Assembly (NCBI GenBank): GCA_026874595.1 | Contig: CM049321.1 | Span: forward strand, 682,479 to 746,478 | Length of the DNA: 64,000 bases | Direction of reading: 5' to 3' | Source: Sipunculus nudus | Lineage: Eukaryota > Annelida > Sipuncula > Golfingiida > Sipunculidae | Shown: piece by piece, positions 12,438 to 27,589 of the stretch | Numbering within the stretch: the stretch's first letter is position 1 | Layout: the number at the start of each line of letters is the position of its first letter | Position numbers and translations under genes: made by a program | Notes under the pieces: generated by a model | What the model saw: only the letters and a program-made list of their open reading frames with translations | Database searches by the model: none | What the model was told of the DNA's origin: nothing

Positions 12438-13969
12438 TCACGACGAATATGTCCAGACTCCCCACATTTGTAGCACTGGACATGCGGGCTTGGTGACCGT
12501 GAAACAGGCCTTCTTGGGGACTCTGCACTTCGAGGAGGATGGCCAGATGGCTCCGGTGGGCCAGGACTCGGGGGACGGTAATTACTTTTATTTCTGTCTC
12601 GGGAGTGATCGGACATTCCCGTTGATTTGGTTCGGCTCAGAGCTAGGTCAAAGAACTTTCGCAATTCCACCAATTCTTGCCGGAGGGCATCTACCTGGTC
12701 AGTAGTGGCGAACGATTTTACTGCTACCGATTGAGCCGAAGGTATCGGCGCCTCGACATCTTCGTCCTCATCAGCCCACGACACCCTTCTAGCCCGGGTA
12801 TGGGCTTGTTCTTCATTTTTGCGTCCAATCGTGGCCTGGAAGTTAATAAGGTGAGCCCGTACCAAATGAAGAGCCTCCGACATGGTGTCCGGTTCCCGAC
12901 ACATCACCTCATATGAGACTCTGGTGTTCCTGAGTCCCTTCAAGAAAGCGTCGACTGCGATTTGTTCTTGGACGGACGAGTCCACACCTGGGTACGCTAG
13001 GGCAGTAGTCTGCCAGATATCCTCAGCGTACTCATCTAGACTTAAAGTTCCTTGTTTCATTTCACTGAGCTTGCGTCGAAGGGAGGCTGGTGTTTCATGG
13101 TGGCCGTATCTACGGCCAAGTTTGCTGACCAACCTTGAATAGCTCTCTGTCACGTCCATTGGTAGCGATACCAGATATCGCATGGCATCGCCCCTGATGC
13201 ATTCATGAAGCCGGTCAACCTTTTGCTCATCAGACCAGCCATGTTTGCGTGCCAGGCGCTGGAACGGCACGATGAAGGCATCCCAGTCGCCCTTTCCATC
13301 AAATGTAGCCATTTTGGCTCGGGGTGGCTCCATCTGGTGGCGACTGGCTGGGCTTGCTGGTCTTTGACGCCGACTCCTCTGGTCATTCCTGCTATGACAG
13401 CGACCTCTAGGTGGTGCCCAGGGATATTCCCTCTCTCTCCTTTCGATCACCTCTAGTTGCCGTGCTATCTCACCATCGGAATCCTCAGCGTAGTCACGCC
13501 AACCGAAATGTGATGGTCTTATGCGGGTTGGGAGGTCAGCCATCCCTACTTCACCCGGGTGGCCATTTCTCCTTTCGCATACAGCAGAGGTAGCGCGGCT
13601 CATCTGCACTTCCTGTTGATGTGGAGGAGACACAGAGTCCTCTTCCGGCAGAGCTACCGGGTCCTGATGTGCCTGGGAGTCAGTTCCGCCCTCGGGCATG
13701 TTATTGCCCGTCTGCCTGGAGGCCACATCACCTGTTATCCTGGCAGGCCTGCTGGTCAACAGAAACTGCTGGAACATCTCAGTCAGTTGCTTTTGTTGTT
13801 CTATCACTGTCCTGAGGGCAAGGAGGGTCTCATTTGCTGTCGAGTCCCCACTGTCTTGGTCTCCAACAGCGCCTTGGTCCAGGTCCATGATTGTGCCATT
13901 ATTCTCTGTATCTTCAGAGTGGTTTACCTTCTTTCTCCCCCCAGGCATGACTTCAGTAACTGTTGACAA
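12395..13969 (-). CDS. Gag of element 1
   Basis: An intact 524-residue Gag that would form the particle shell. The N-terminal 200 residues are polar and low-complexity. A retrotransposon-Gag helical domain follows (KMATFDGKGDWDAFIVPF, then WSDEQKVDRLHECIRGDA and SLDEYAEDIW). A Ser/Pro/Arg-rich stretch leads to one CCHC zinc knuckle, CYKCGESGHIRREC, near the C terminus. About 610 bases separate its start from the primer-binding site. No stop or frameshift was found. Confidence 0.92.
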   Translation of the reverse strand: MSTVTEVMPGGRKKVNHSEDTENNGTIMDLDQGAVGDQDSGDSTANETLLALRTVIEQQKQLTEMFQQFLLTSRPARITGDVASRQTGNNMPEGGTDSQAHQDPVALPEEDSVSPPHQQEVQMSRATSAVCERRNGHPGEVGMADLPTRIRPSHFGWRDYAEDSDGEIARQLEVIERREREYPWAPPRGRCHSRNDQRSRRQRPASPASRHQMEPPRAKMATFDGKGDWDAFIVPFQRLARKHGWSDEQKVDRLHECIRGDAMRYLVSLPMDVTESYSRLVSKLGRRYGHHETPASLRRKLSEMKQGTLSLDEYAEDIWQTTALAYPGVDSSVQEQIAVDAFLKGLRNTRVSYEVMCREPDTMSEALHLVRAHLINFQATIGRKNEEQAHTRARRVSWADEDEDVEAPIPSAQSVAVKSFATTDQVDALRQELVELRKFFDLALSRTKSTGMSDHSRDRNKSNYRPPSPGPPEPSGHPPRSAESPRRPVSRSPSPHVQCYKCGESGHIRRECRRSPSPAPPGNV

Positions 13970-14580
13970 GGTATCTCAATATACGCCGGTGTTGGTCTAT
14001 TTACACTGGTCTGTACTTTTGAGACGACCCCCGAAGAAACAGTACTGTTTGGGTGAAATCCAGATGGCCTCTGAGGTGATTAATCAATTAGGGGGGTACC
14101 GCTCAGAGCTCAGGCAGGCTGCTGGACACTGCCCGTGACACTTGATTCCCCTGCCAGTGGCTGGCTCTGATAGCACAGTGGATGGAATGTGACCTTGTGG
14201 TTTTACAGCCACCCTGACTGATATTTTTCTGTTGCCTGTCCCTTGTTCATAAAGGCCTTAAGTTACAAGCTCCTGATACGGGCAAGCCCGACTATATGAG
14301 AATATATACAGCCTGTTGATTTTAAGAAAACTCTGGTGTACCAATCTTTCTATTTTATTACATGAGAATGTTTATCAGACGGGTGGGCCTGTTTGTTTAC
14401 CAGCTTAATTAGGCTGTAATCAATTACTGGTATTAATTATTGATCTGTACAGCGGGATAAACCCGGAATTACACAGAAATAATTATTGACAGCCAATTAT
14501 ACAGGTACAGTCCACTTGACAGGGTTCTTTCGGTCAGATCAAGAACAAATAAATATAATTATTTATAATTATCTTGCAGA

Positions 14581-14599
14581 CCCCACTATTCTGGTACCA
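14581..14599 (-). other. Primer-binding site of element 1
   Basis: On the minus strand, one base after the 5' LTR, the sequence TGGTACCAGAATAGTGGGG begins with the TGG that pairs with tRNA CCA ends. Its resemblance to the 3' end of a leucine tRNA is an inference. Confidence 0.7.
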
Positions 14600-14600
14600 G

Positions 14601-14901
14601 TGTGGTAAAACTGGACTTACCAGTATTCTTCTTTGGGATGGCCTAGCTGGTAACAAGAAGTGGTAGAAGTCTTGTACGAAGAATTCCCTGTCTGGTTCAC
14701 AGAATAAGCACTGTTCAGTCAAGTCTCTAAAGGGTTGCTCGACCGTATTCGGAAAAACAAACCTTCGCTGAGACTGTATGACTAAAACTGACCCCGATCC
14801 TTACTTTCACAGGGCTATATTATCCACGGGGAACTACCCCGACTAAGGGGACCATCTCCACATAGTGGAACGATCCCAGCCTGCCTGTTGAGTTTACTAC
14901 A
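14601..14901 (-). repeat. 5' LTR of element 1
   Basis: 301-base LTR, partner of 7894-8194; it would hold the promoter for the element transcript. It is followed on the outer side by ATAT (14902-14905), matching the left flank. Confidence 0.95.
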
Positions 14902-14905
14902 ATAT

Positions 14906-16500
14906 TATATATGAACAATGTACTTTGTCTTGGTCTTATAGTGTGTTAACCATATACTCTATCTCTATATGATAAGCATGTACTTTATGTGTCTTGGCCT
15001 AAAAGCCTCGTTCTAGAAGTGCGCTTCGTTGGCATGCTGTGCCACGACCAACAGGCGCATAACAATACGTTTTGGTTAGGGTTTTTATGTGAAGACAAAA
15101 CTGGTCCTGTCGAGTTGTTTTCGTTTCTGGAAACTTGGATGACGGATGAGCTGAATTATTCAGTTCAGCTCCGTCCTTCGAACATGCAACATGGGGGCTC
15201 ACAAGTTCTCACTGTCATATTTTCAGATAGGCACAGTAGTTTCTTGAATCTTTACCATGTAAAAGCTGACGGAAATATTATGTGAAGTAAAGTGAAATAG
15301 GTTCTGATAAAACAGGTTCATTTTTTTGGTGCAAGTATTTCTCATTTCTTATTGTATTTTTATTCGCTGTTCTGTTACAATTAAGACCTACTTCCTCTTA
15401 AACCACAAAGACCTAGTTATCATGTTATCATGTATCAACAGTATTATAGGATATTGTGATAAATGTACTAGTTTCATATCCCTTTAAAAGATGAAAACTT
15501 ACCGCTGGTTGTTTAGTTTTCTCAACTAAGCTGTATCACGTCTGTAGATAACGAGACTCTTAATTTCATTTGGAACGTACCTGTTGTGTAAAGCTAAATT
15601 TCAAATTTACTGCTACGGTTATCACAGTGATAGAATTCTGAACATATTCTTCCTTTTCAATGCATAAATAGACATTTAGTTTATAACACATTATGGCAAA
15701 CCGCGCATTATGTTTTCTGAGAAAACATCATACTGCTATCTGGTGGCTAAAACTGAGAACTAATATGAACTGCCTTTAAGTTAATTCCTAAAAGAAAATC
15801 TATAATGCTGCCATCTGGCGACTAACTAGAATACTAAGAGTTAACAGGTACATGAATGTTCAAACCGCTGTATTTCTGATAGGTGATATATAATAATACG
15901 GTTCTATTTGATAGAAGACATTTTGAAAAGGAAAAGGATACATCTATTCTATATTGATATTAAAAAGATGAAACCGAACCAAAGGTAAGTCTTATATACT
16001 ATTTCCTTGTGGAAACCATCCAGGTAAACTTGTAATGAATCTGGTACTTGTTGAATAATATTATCCAAGGATTACAACTAAAATTCAGCTATATGTGATT
16101 CCGAGCCACCATTTACTGTCCACTCACCTGACCAAGCAACAGCAAAAAAGAACGTATATATTTCCTGTTCTCAGCTTTTCATTTTGTAATCAATTGATAT
16201 ATAAAACTGTGAATTGTATATGAATTGTAATAAGAATTATGTATATATGTAACTTTATCTTTGGTTAAATTTAGATTTAGATAAACATAGTTTTATCCGT
16301 ATGTACATCTTGGATGTAACCTCCCAACAGTGTTCCACTTTTGGTGTTAGGAGTACCGTACGGTAACTAAAGGCAATTCGATATCAGTGTAGAATAAGGT
16401 TATTTGTAGGCTTATTAAGGGTTACTCAGATATGACATCATTGTTTAACACAATATTGCATAAAGACAGATTATATAGCTATATATATATTGAATGTCTA
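14906..16500. other. AT-rich intergenic DNA with small repeats
   Basis: No gene supported; the open frame at 14989-15285 has no recognisable domain. Bases 15165-15228 (agctccgtcc...tcatattttcagat) recur in diverged form at 16555-16612. Two copies of a block of about 100 bases with ctgctatctggtgg or ctgccatctggcga lie near 15720 and 15800. Confidence 0.5.
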
Positions 16501-16503
<3 letters not shown>

Positions 16504-16549
<46 letters not shown>

Positions 16550-16961
16550 AAAGTCAAGCTCCGTCCTGCAACATGGGGACTCACGAGTTCCCACTGTCAT
16601 ATTTTCAGATATAATGAACCATCTTGAGATCTATTGGATTTCTCGTTGATTGCTCCTAACTCCTTCCACCTTGTCATATAAGATACAGAGAAAGTTTTTA
16701 CTGTTCACCACTGTTCAACACATTCTTTAAGGTCATTCGAAAATGCCTTTAGGAGGTTTTTTGCAGATATTTTTTTTTATTTCTATGTTAAAAAAATGTC
16801 TTAGTACCTTTAGTCTCTCTCTCTCCTTCTCTTACATATGTATATTTTTGTGTGAGTGACTTTATGATAAATATTATAAAAGTAAATTTTTCGAAAATGC
16901 CTTCAGGAGGCTTTGCACATTATTTTTTTATTACTATGTTCAAAAATAAGTTAGTATCTTT

Positions 16962-17058
<97 letters not shown>

Positions 17059-17113
17059 TTCTTAAATGTATCCATTTATGTACATATGGAAGTGTAGTAA
17101 TGCCGAATCGTTG

Positions 17114-17165
<52 letters not shown>

Positions 17166-17215
17166 TCTGTATATTTTGTGTGTATGACTTTATGATAAAT
17201 ATTATAAAATTAATA
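16504..17215 (+). repeat. Tandem duplication rich in (TA)n and (CT)n
   Basis: (TA)n at 16504-16546, (CT)n at about 16962-17051 and (TA)n at 17115-17157. Two similar units flank the CT tract: 16736-16875 and 16888-17210 share tcgaaaatgcctt.aggagg, ctatgtt.aaaaa, gt.tctttagtctctctctc and tgactttatgataaatattataaaa. The CT tract is short in unit 1 and about 90 bases long in unit 2. The block at 17053-17120 also occurs, inverted, at 7305-7375. Confidence 0.75.
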
Positions 17216-18030
17216 TAATTATTCAATTCTAAATTTTTAATTTTGGAATGATATCATGCAAATGATTTGCAATTGCTGGCACTTTTCTACCCCCGACGAA
17301 TTTTCATAAATGCTATGGCCACTATTTCTATTGATTTGAATCTTTTATGTGACAAGAATGTTTAAAAAAATATTGAAATTCTGAAATGATTCTCGGCTGA
17401 ATTTAGAATTAGTCGGCCTTCCTGCCACACCATCGTGAGTGCGACATGCGCTTAGTCCCGCCAACCCTTGACGTGATTGTGATTAATGCAGACAGAAGAG
17501 GGCGCAAACTGATGACACCTTCATGAAATTTATATTCAGATTATTTATTTTAAACCCGGTGTCATTCCCGGCTTGAGGTGATTTCCGAGTTCCTGTGACA
17601 CCATTAACAGGGCGCTTCGCTTGTTGCCACTCCGTTAGTTACCATTAACGCCACTTTGTTTAAATTCAGGAAATTACTACACCACCTTCCAGAAGTTAGA
17701 TTGGTATCCCGTAGAATTAAGCGAGGCCTACCATTCTTCCCAGAAGTCCGTCATCATGGATCTGGAAAGGGGTGGTTCGCAGCATTTTGTTAAAAATTTT
17801 ACCGGATTTCAAATTCGACAGTCACATGAATATATTTATTTTGTTTATTCCAGATATATGTGTGCGTCTTTGCGTGTGTGTGCATACGGATACCAAGCGG
17901 GTATAACCATGCAAAATAATCAGGCACCGCCCTTCTTTCTCTAAGTCCTGGCTGCACCCTAGTTTTAGCACTTACACAAATGAATAAACGGATGAGTGTA
18001 CACATGGGTACAAGGAAATTTATATTCACA
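17216..18030. other. Intergenic DNA, nothing recognised
   Basis: A moderately GC-richer stretch at 17410-17760 has no open frame of note. No domain, RNA or repeat was identified. Confidence 0.4.
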
Positions 18031-18034
18031 AATG

Positions 18035-21000
18035 TATGGCATTACATACGGGATAACAAAGAGACCTCGGTAACACCATACGGGATTACACGAGAGAGCC
18101 TCAGACTCACCATACGGGATAACACAAGAGAGTCTCAAGCATACCATACGGATCAAGTAATACAAGAAAGCCTAAGGCACACCATACGGGAAACTTCATG
18201 ACAGCCTCGGGCACGCCATACGTGACAGCCCAAGAGAGCCCCAGAGACACCATACCAAAAAGCAAAAGAGTGCCTCTGGCACACCATGCGGGATAATACA
18301 AGAGAGCCTCAGGCACATAATCAGGGAAAACACAGGACACCCTCATGAAAGCCATACGGATTAACGCAAGAAAGCCTTAGGCACAAAATACGGGGTAACA
18401 CAAGATGACCTGAGGCACACCATGTGGGATAACACGAGAAAGCGTGAGCATCGATAACGAAGTAGAGCCTTAGACACACCATACGTGATAACACAATAGA
18501 GCCTCAGGCACATAATCAGGGATAACACAAGAGAGCCTCATGAACGCCATACGGGATAACGCAAGACAGCCTCAAGCACACCATACGGGATAGCACAAGA
18601 GATCTCAGGCACACCGTAGGTGATAACATAAGAGAGCCTCAGGGTCGAAATACTTGATGACACAAGATTTCCTCAGACTCAGCATACGTGATAACACAAG
18701 AGAGCCTCAGACACTCCATACTTGATAACACAAGATCGTCTAAAGGACATCACACTTGATAGGAAAAGAGAGCCTCATGAACGCCATTCAGGATAATGCA
18801 AGAGAACCTCAGGCACGACTTACGGGATACTCCATGACAGCCTTAGGCACACCATGCTTAAGAGCGCAAGAGAGCCTAAGGCGTGTACACCATTGGAGAT
18901 AGCACAAGAGGGCCTCAGGTACACCATACGAGATAAAACAATGCGTTAGCATAACATATGGGCTAAAGCAAGAGAGCTTTAGACAAACCATACGGGATAA
19001 CACAAGAGAGCCTCTTGAAAGCCATACGGAATCACGCAAGAAAGCGTCAAACGGGATTATAGAATAGAGCCTCAGGCACCCCATACGGGATAACACAAGA
19101 CGCCTAAAGCACACCATACTTAATTTCACAAGAGAGCATCAGGGTCAACTGACGTGATAAAACAAGATTGCTTCAGACTCAGCATACGTGATAACACAAG
19201 AAACCCTCAGACACCCTATTTTGATAACTCCATTCCTAAGGCAAACCTTACTTGATATCAAAAGAGAGCCTAAGGGCTAACTGACGTGATAAAACAAGAT
19301 TGTCTCAGACTCAGAATACGGGATGACACAAGAGAGCCTAAGTACCATACTTGATAGCAAAAGAGAGCCTCAGGCACACCAAACGGGATAGAACATGAGA
19401 GTGTTAGCACGACAAATGGGATAAAACAAAAGAGCCCCATTAACATATTCAGGGATAACACCAGAGAGCCTTATGAACGCTATACGGGATAACAAAAGAA
19501 AGACTCAAGCACCCTATACGGGAAAACATCAGAGAGCCTCCAGGTCAACATACGAGATAACACATGATTGCCTCGGACTCAGCATACGTGATAACAGATA
19601 AGAGCCTCAGGGACGCCCTATAGTATAATGCAAGAGAGCCTCAGGCACACCATACTGGATAACATAAGACGCCTGAAGCACGCCATACTTGATATCATAA
19701 TAGGGCCACAGGCACACCATACATGATGACACAGGAGAGCCTCAAGAACATAATCAGGGATAACTAAAGAGAGCGTTAGCACGACATATGGCATAACCCA
19801 AGAGAGCCTAAGACAAACCGTACGAAACAACACAAGACAGCCTCACCAACATAATCAGGGAATCACAAGAGGGCCTCAGGAACGCCATGCGCAATAACGC
19901 AAGAAAGCCTCAAGCACACCATACGGGTTTAATAGAATAGAGCCCCAGACACGCCATACGGGATAACAGAAGACGCCTGTGGCACACCATACTTGATATT
20001 ACAAGAGAGCTTCAGGGTCAACTGACGTGAAAAAAACAAGATTGCCTCACACTAAGCATGCGTGATAACACAAGGGAGGGTCAAGGACACCATACGAGAT
20101 AGCGCCAGAGAGCCTCAGGCACACCATTCGGGATATTACAAGAGAGCGTTAGCACGACATATGTGATAACACAAGAGAGCCAAATGAACATAATCAGGGA
20201 TAACACCAGAGAGCCTCATGAACGCCATACGGGATAACATAAGTCTCAGGGGAGCCAAACGGGATAACAGAAGAGAGCCTTAGGCACACCATACGGGATA
20301 ACACGAGAGATAGTAAGCACGACATATGGACTAATGCAAGAGAGCCATAGATACATAATAAGTCATAAGACAATAGAGCCTTAGGAACATAATCAGGGAT
20401 AAGACAGCTTCAGGCTCAACTGACGTGATAAAACATGATTGATTCAGACTCAGCATACGTGATAACACAAGAAAGCCTCTGACACCCCATTCTTGATAAC
20501 CCCATGCCTAAGGCAAACCTTGCTTGATATCAAAAGAGAGCCTCAGGGCCAGTTGACGTGATAAAAACAAGATTGTCTCAGACTCAGTATACGGGATAAC
20601 ACAAGGAAGCGTAAAGGACACCATACTTGATAGCAAAAGAGAGCCTCAGGTACAGCATATGGGATAAGACAAGAGAGCGTTAGCACGACAAATGGGATAA
20701 CACAAAAGAGTCCATTAACATAATCAGGAATAACACCGGAGAGCCTCATGAACGCTAGACGGAATAACACAAGGAAGCCTCAAACACACCAAACGGGATA
20801 ATAGAATAGAGCCTCAGGCACGCCATACGGGATAACACAAGACGCCTGAAGCACACCATACTTGATAGCAAAAGAGAGCCTGAGGTACAGCATACGGAAT
20901 AAGACAAGAGAGCGTTAGCACAACATATCGGATTAAACAAAAGAGCCCCACTAACATATTCAGGAATAAAACCGGAGAGCCTAATGAACGCCATACGGGA

Positions 21001-23705
21001 CACTGCATGACAACCTCAGGAACGCCATACTTGATAGCGCAAGAAAGCCTTAGGGACACCATACGGGATAGCACAAGAGAGCCTCAGGTACACAATATGC
21101 GATAACGCAAGAAAGCGTTAGCACGACATATGGGAAAACGCAAGAGAGCCTTAGATACACTGTACGTGATCACACAAGATTGCCTCAGACTCAGCATACG
21201 TGATAACAGAACAGAGTCTCAGGCACACTATACGAGATAAATCAAGAGAGCCCCAGGAACACCATACGGGATAACACAAGAGACCGTTAGCACGACATAT
21301 GGGATAGCGCAAGAGAGCCTAAGACAAACCATACTTGACAACAGAAGACAGCCTCAGGAATATAACCAAGGATAACACAAGAGAGCCTCATGAACGCCGC
21401 ACGGAATTCCGCAAGAGAGCCAAACGGGATAATAGAATAGAGCCTCAGGAACGCCATACGGTATAACACAAGACGACTGAAGCACACCATACTTGATAGC
21501 AAAAGAGAGCCTCAGGTACAGCGTACGGGATAAGACAAGAGAGTGTTAGCACGACATATCGGATAAAACAAAAGAGCCTAATAAATCAGGAATAACACCG
21601 GAGAGCCTCATGAACACCATACGGGACACTGCATGACAACCTCAAGCACGCCATACTTGATAGCGCAAGAGAGCCTAAGGCACACCATACGGGATGGCAA
21701 AAGAGAGCCTCAGGTACACCATATGGGATATAGCAAGAGAGCGTTAGCAGGACATATGGGAAAACGCAAGAGGGCATTAGACACACTATACGTGATAATA
21801 CAAGAGAGCCTTATGAACAAGATTGTCTCAGACTCAGCATACGTGATAACACAAGAAAGCCTCATTCTTGGAAGCAAGAGAGAACCTCACACACGTCATA
21901 CGGGATACTGCATGACAGCCTCAGGCACGTGATACTTAATAGCACAAGAGTGCCTCAAGCACAATTTACGGCATAGCAATGGAGCCCCAGGGTCAACATA
22001 CCTGATAACACAAGATAGCCTAAGGAGCATAATCAGGAATAACAAAAGAGAGTATCATAAACGCCATACGGAATGACGCAAGAAAGCCTCAAGCACTCCA
22101 TACGGGAAAATAGAATAGAGCCTCAGGTACACCATACGGGATAACACAAAAGAGCGTTAGCGCGACATATGGGATAACACAAAAGAGCCCCATCAAAATA
22201 ATCGGGGATAACACCAGAGAGCCTTATGCATGCCATCTGGGATAACACAAGAAAGACTCAAGCACACCATACGGGATAACATCAAAGAGCCTTAGGGTCA
22301 GCATACGTGATAACAGAAAAGAGCCTCAGGCACACGATACGTGATAATACAAGAGAGCCTCAGGAACATAATCAGGGATAACACAATAGAGCGTTAGCAC
22401 GACATATGGTAAAAAGCAAGAGAGCCAATGACAATTCATGAGTAACAACACAAGACAGCCTCAGCAACATCAACATAATCAGGGATAACACAAGACAGCC
22501 TCTTGATAAAATAAGATTGCCTCAGACTCAGCATACGTGAAAACACAAGAAAGCCTCAGACACAAACATATTCTTAGTAGCACGAGAGAGACTCAGGCAC
22601 ACCAGACGGGATAATGCAAGAAAGCCTCAGGCACGTCATACGGGACACTGCATGACAACCTCAGGCACGCCATACTTGATAGCGCAAGATAGCCTTAGAC
22701 ACAATATACGTGAAAACTTAAGACAGCCTGAGGAACATAATCAGGGATAACACAAGAGAGCGTTAGCACGACATATGGTAAAAAGCAAGAGAGCCTAAGA
22801 CAAACCATAAGTAACAACACAAGACAGCCTCAGCAACATCAACATAATCAGGGATAACACAAGAGAGCCGCTTGATAAAACAAGATTGTCTCAGACTCAG
22901 CATACGTGATAACACAAGAAGGCCTCAGACACCCCATTCTTGGTAGCAAGAGAGAACCTCAGACACGTCATACGGGATACTGCATGACAGCCTCAGGCAC
23001 GTGATGCTTGATAGCACAAGAGTGCCTGAAGCACAAATTACGTCATAGCAATAGAGCCCCAGGGTCAACATACGTGATAACACAAGATAGCCTTAGACAC
23101 ACCATACGGGATAACACAAGAGAGCAACAGGCACATGAAAAGGGATAAAACATGGGGACCATCAGAATCACCATACTTTATTTACAAAAGGGCCTCAGAC
23201 GCACCATGCACATCATATGTGATGACACAAGAGAGCCTTAGGAAGCCTTATGTGAAAACACAATAGAGCCTTAGGCACAAACAGGGATAACACAAGAGAA
23301 GCTCAGACACAACATACTTGATAACATATTAGAGCCTCAAGCACACTAAACTGGATAACACAAGAGAGCCTCAGACTCACCATACGTGATTATACAATAG
23401 AGCCACAGCAGATCATATGGAATAACAGAAGAGAGCCGAGCTAAGAATTAGGGATAAAAAGACGGCCTTAGGATATCCATACGTGAAAGCACAAAAGAGC
23501 CTCTGGCACATCATATGGGATAACGCAAGAGAGCTTCAGTAACACACTACGGGATAACACAAGACAGCCTCGGGAAACACCACAAGGTATAGCCAGGACA
23601 GCCACAGGCTCACCATACGGATAATACAAGGGAGCACCGTGCACATCATATGTGACAACACAAAGAGAGCCTCAGACACACCATCCGCGATTCCACAAAA
23701 AAGTC
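18035..23705. repeat. 34-bp minisatellite array, about 165 units
   Basis: A 5.7-kb array of a 34-base unit, typical form gagagcctcaggcacaccat followed by acgggataacacaa. The period was counted directly on several clean stretches (for example 18277-18380). Units are diverged, and particular variants recur: catacgggataac, cataatcagggataac, gactcagcatacgtgataac, gttagcacgacatatgggataa and gacgcctgaagcacaccatact. Runs of several variants recur in the same order at offsets of about 369, 631, 1,062 and 1,265 bases, so blocks of units have been duplicated together. Open frames inside it, on both strands, are by-products of the repeat. Confidence 0.95.
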
Positions 23706-26730
<3,025 letters not shown>

Positions 26731-26814
26731 AATGTGTCTATGGATTTTTAAATTTGCCTCTGTTTATATAGTAATTACGGTGGCTCGTATAGGACATGCA
26801 CAAAACTATTTTTT

Positions 26815-26875
26815 GTCTCGTTCCCACGCGATAGTATCTCGTTCCCACGCGATAATTATCTCGTTCCCACGAGAT
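26815..26875. repeat. Three short tandem copies of tctcgttcccacgcgata
   Basis: The unit (a)tctcgttcccacgcgata occurs three times with a period of about 20 bases. The last copy is the palindrome-like TCTCGttcccaCGAGA. Origin unknown. Confidence 0.85.
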
Positions 26876-27589
26876 ATAATTTCCAATCATAATTGGTTAA
26901 TTAAAATGCAGAACATACTGGAAATTGAGGTACTTCTAGAAACTGTCTGTTCCCCTTCCATTGACCAAGTTGTTTTCTCATACCCTTCGTTTTGACCTGC
27001 CAGACATACAAATTAAGAAAACATTACCCAGGGTTTTATTTACCCTGATCATGTATGTGAGGGGTTTTAATGGCAAAAGAAAGAAATTACTTCGCACAAA
27101 TCAATTAAGAAGATTGTGATTAAAACTGAACATTGATGAGATTGACAACACACATGATATTTTATGGAGTGATTTAATTTTGGTACCATATATAATCTAT
27201 TGCTTTTAAATAGAAGAAAATTCTAAAATTCTTAAGTAGAACCCGTCATTGATGAAGCCGTACTGTTGTATTTCCTCTAGAAATCTGTAAAAAAACAATC
27301 GTATAAGCTATGAGAAAAGATTCTCATTACGCAATCAAGCTCTTGAATATTTCCCCAGGAAACAACGGTTCTTTTTAACAAGAGATGATTCATGACAATA
27401 ATATCAATATAATGAATACGGAGTTGGGATTTTACTAGACCAAGGTTTACCTGCTTCCGTTCTGAATTAACTCTCCTAATTAGGCAGACGTATCGGTGGT
27501 GTGCTCTTCTAGGACAAGTTTGTTTTATTTTGCGGGATTATGCATTATTAAGCTGAATAATTAATAATTTTAATATCTCCCTTTACGTG

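Larger units (their letters stand above)
7894..14901 (-). mobile_element. Ty3/Gypsy-type LTR retrotransposon, full length (element 1)
   Basis: A 7.0-kb element on the minus strand: 5' LTR 14901-14601, primer-binding site 14599-14581, gag, protease, reverse transcriptase, RNase H, integrase, purine tract 8208-8195, 3' LTR 8194-7894. The order PR-RT-RH-IN identifies Ty3/Gypsy (Metaviridae). The LTRs start TG and end CA, and the element is bounded by a 4-bp repeat ATAT (7890-7893 and 14902-14905), read as the target-site duplication. The two LTRs differ at one position (gaagattt versus gaagaatt near 7974 and 14681), so insertion was recent. The coding part nevertheless has two frameshifts and one nonsense codon, so this copy is unlikely to move on its own unless these are sequencing errors. 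Confidence 0.95.

Noticed and set aside
8366-14138. Plus-strand open frames opposite element 1
   Set aside because: They are antisense shadows of gag and pol; none has a domain.
14989-15285. A 98-codon open frame just right of element 1
   Set aside because: No domain, no splice support, and part of it (15165-15228) recurs at 16555, so it is more likely repeat DNA.
18035-23705. Regular repeat array resembling a CRISPR, and many open frames in it
   Set aside because: Units are head-to-tail with no unique spacers and the host is a eukaryote. The open frames on both strands are translations of the repeat.
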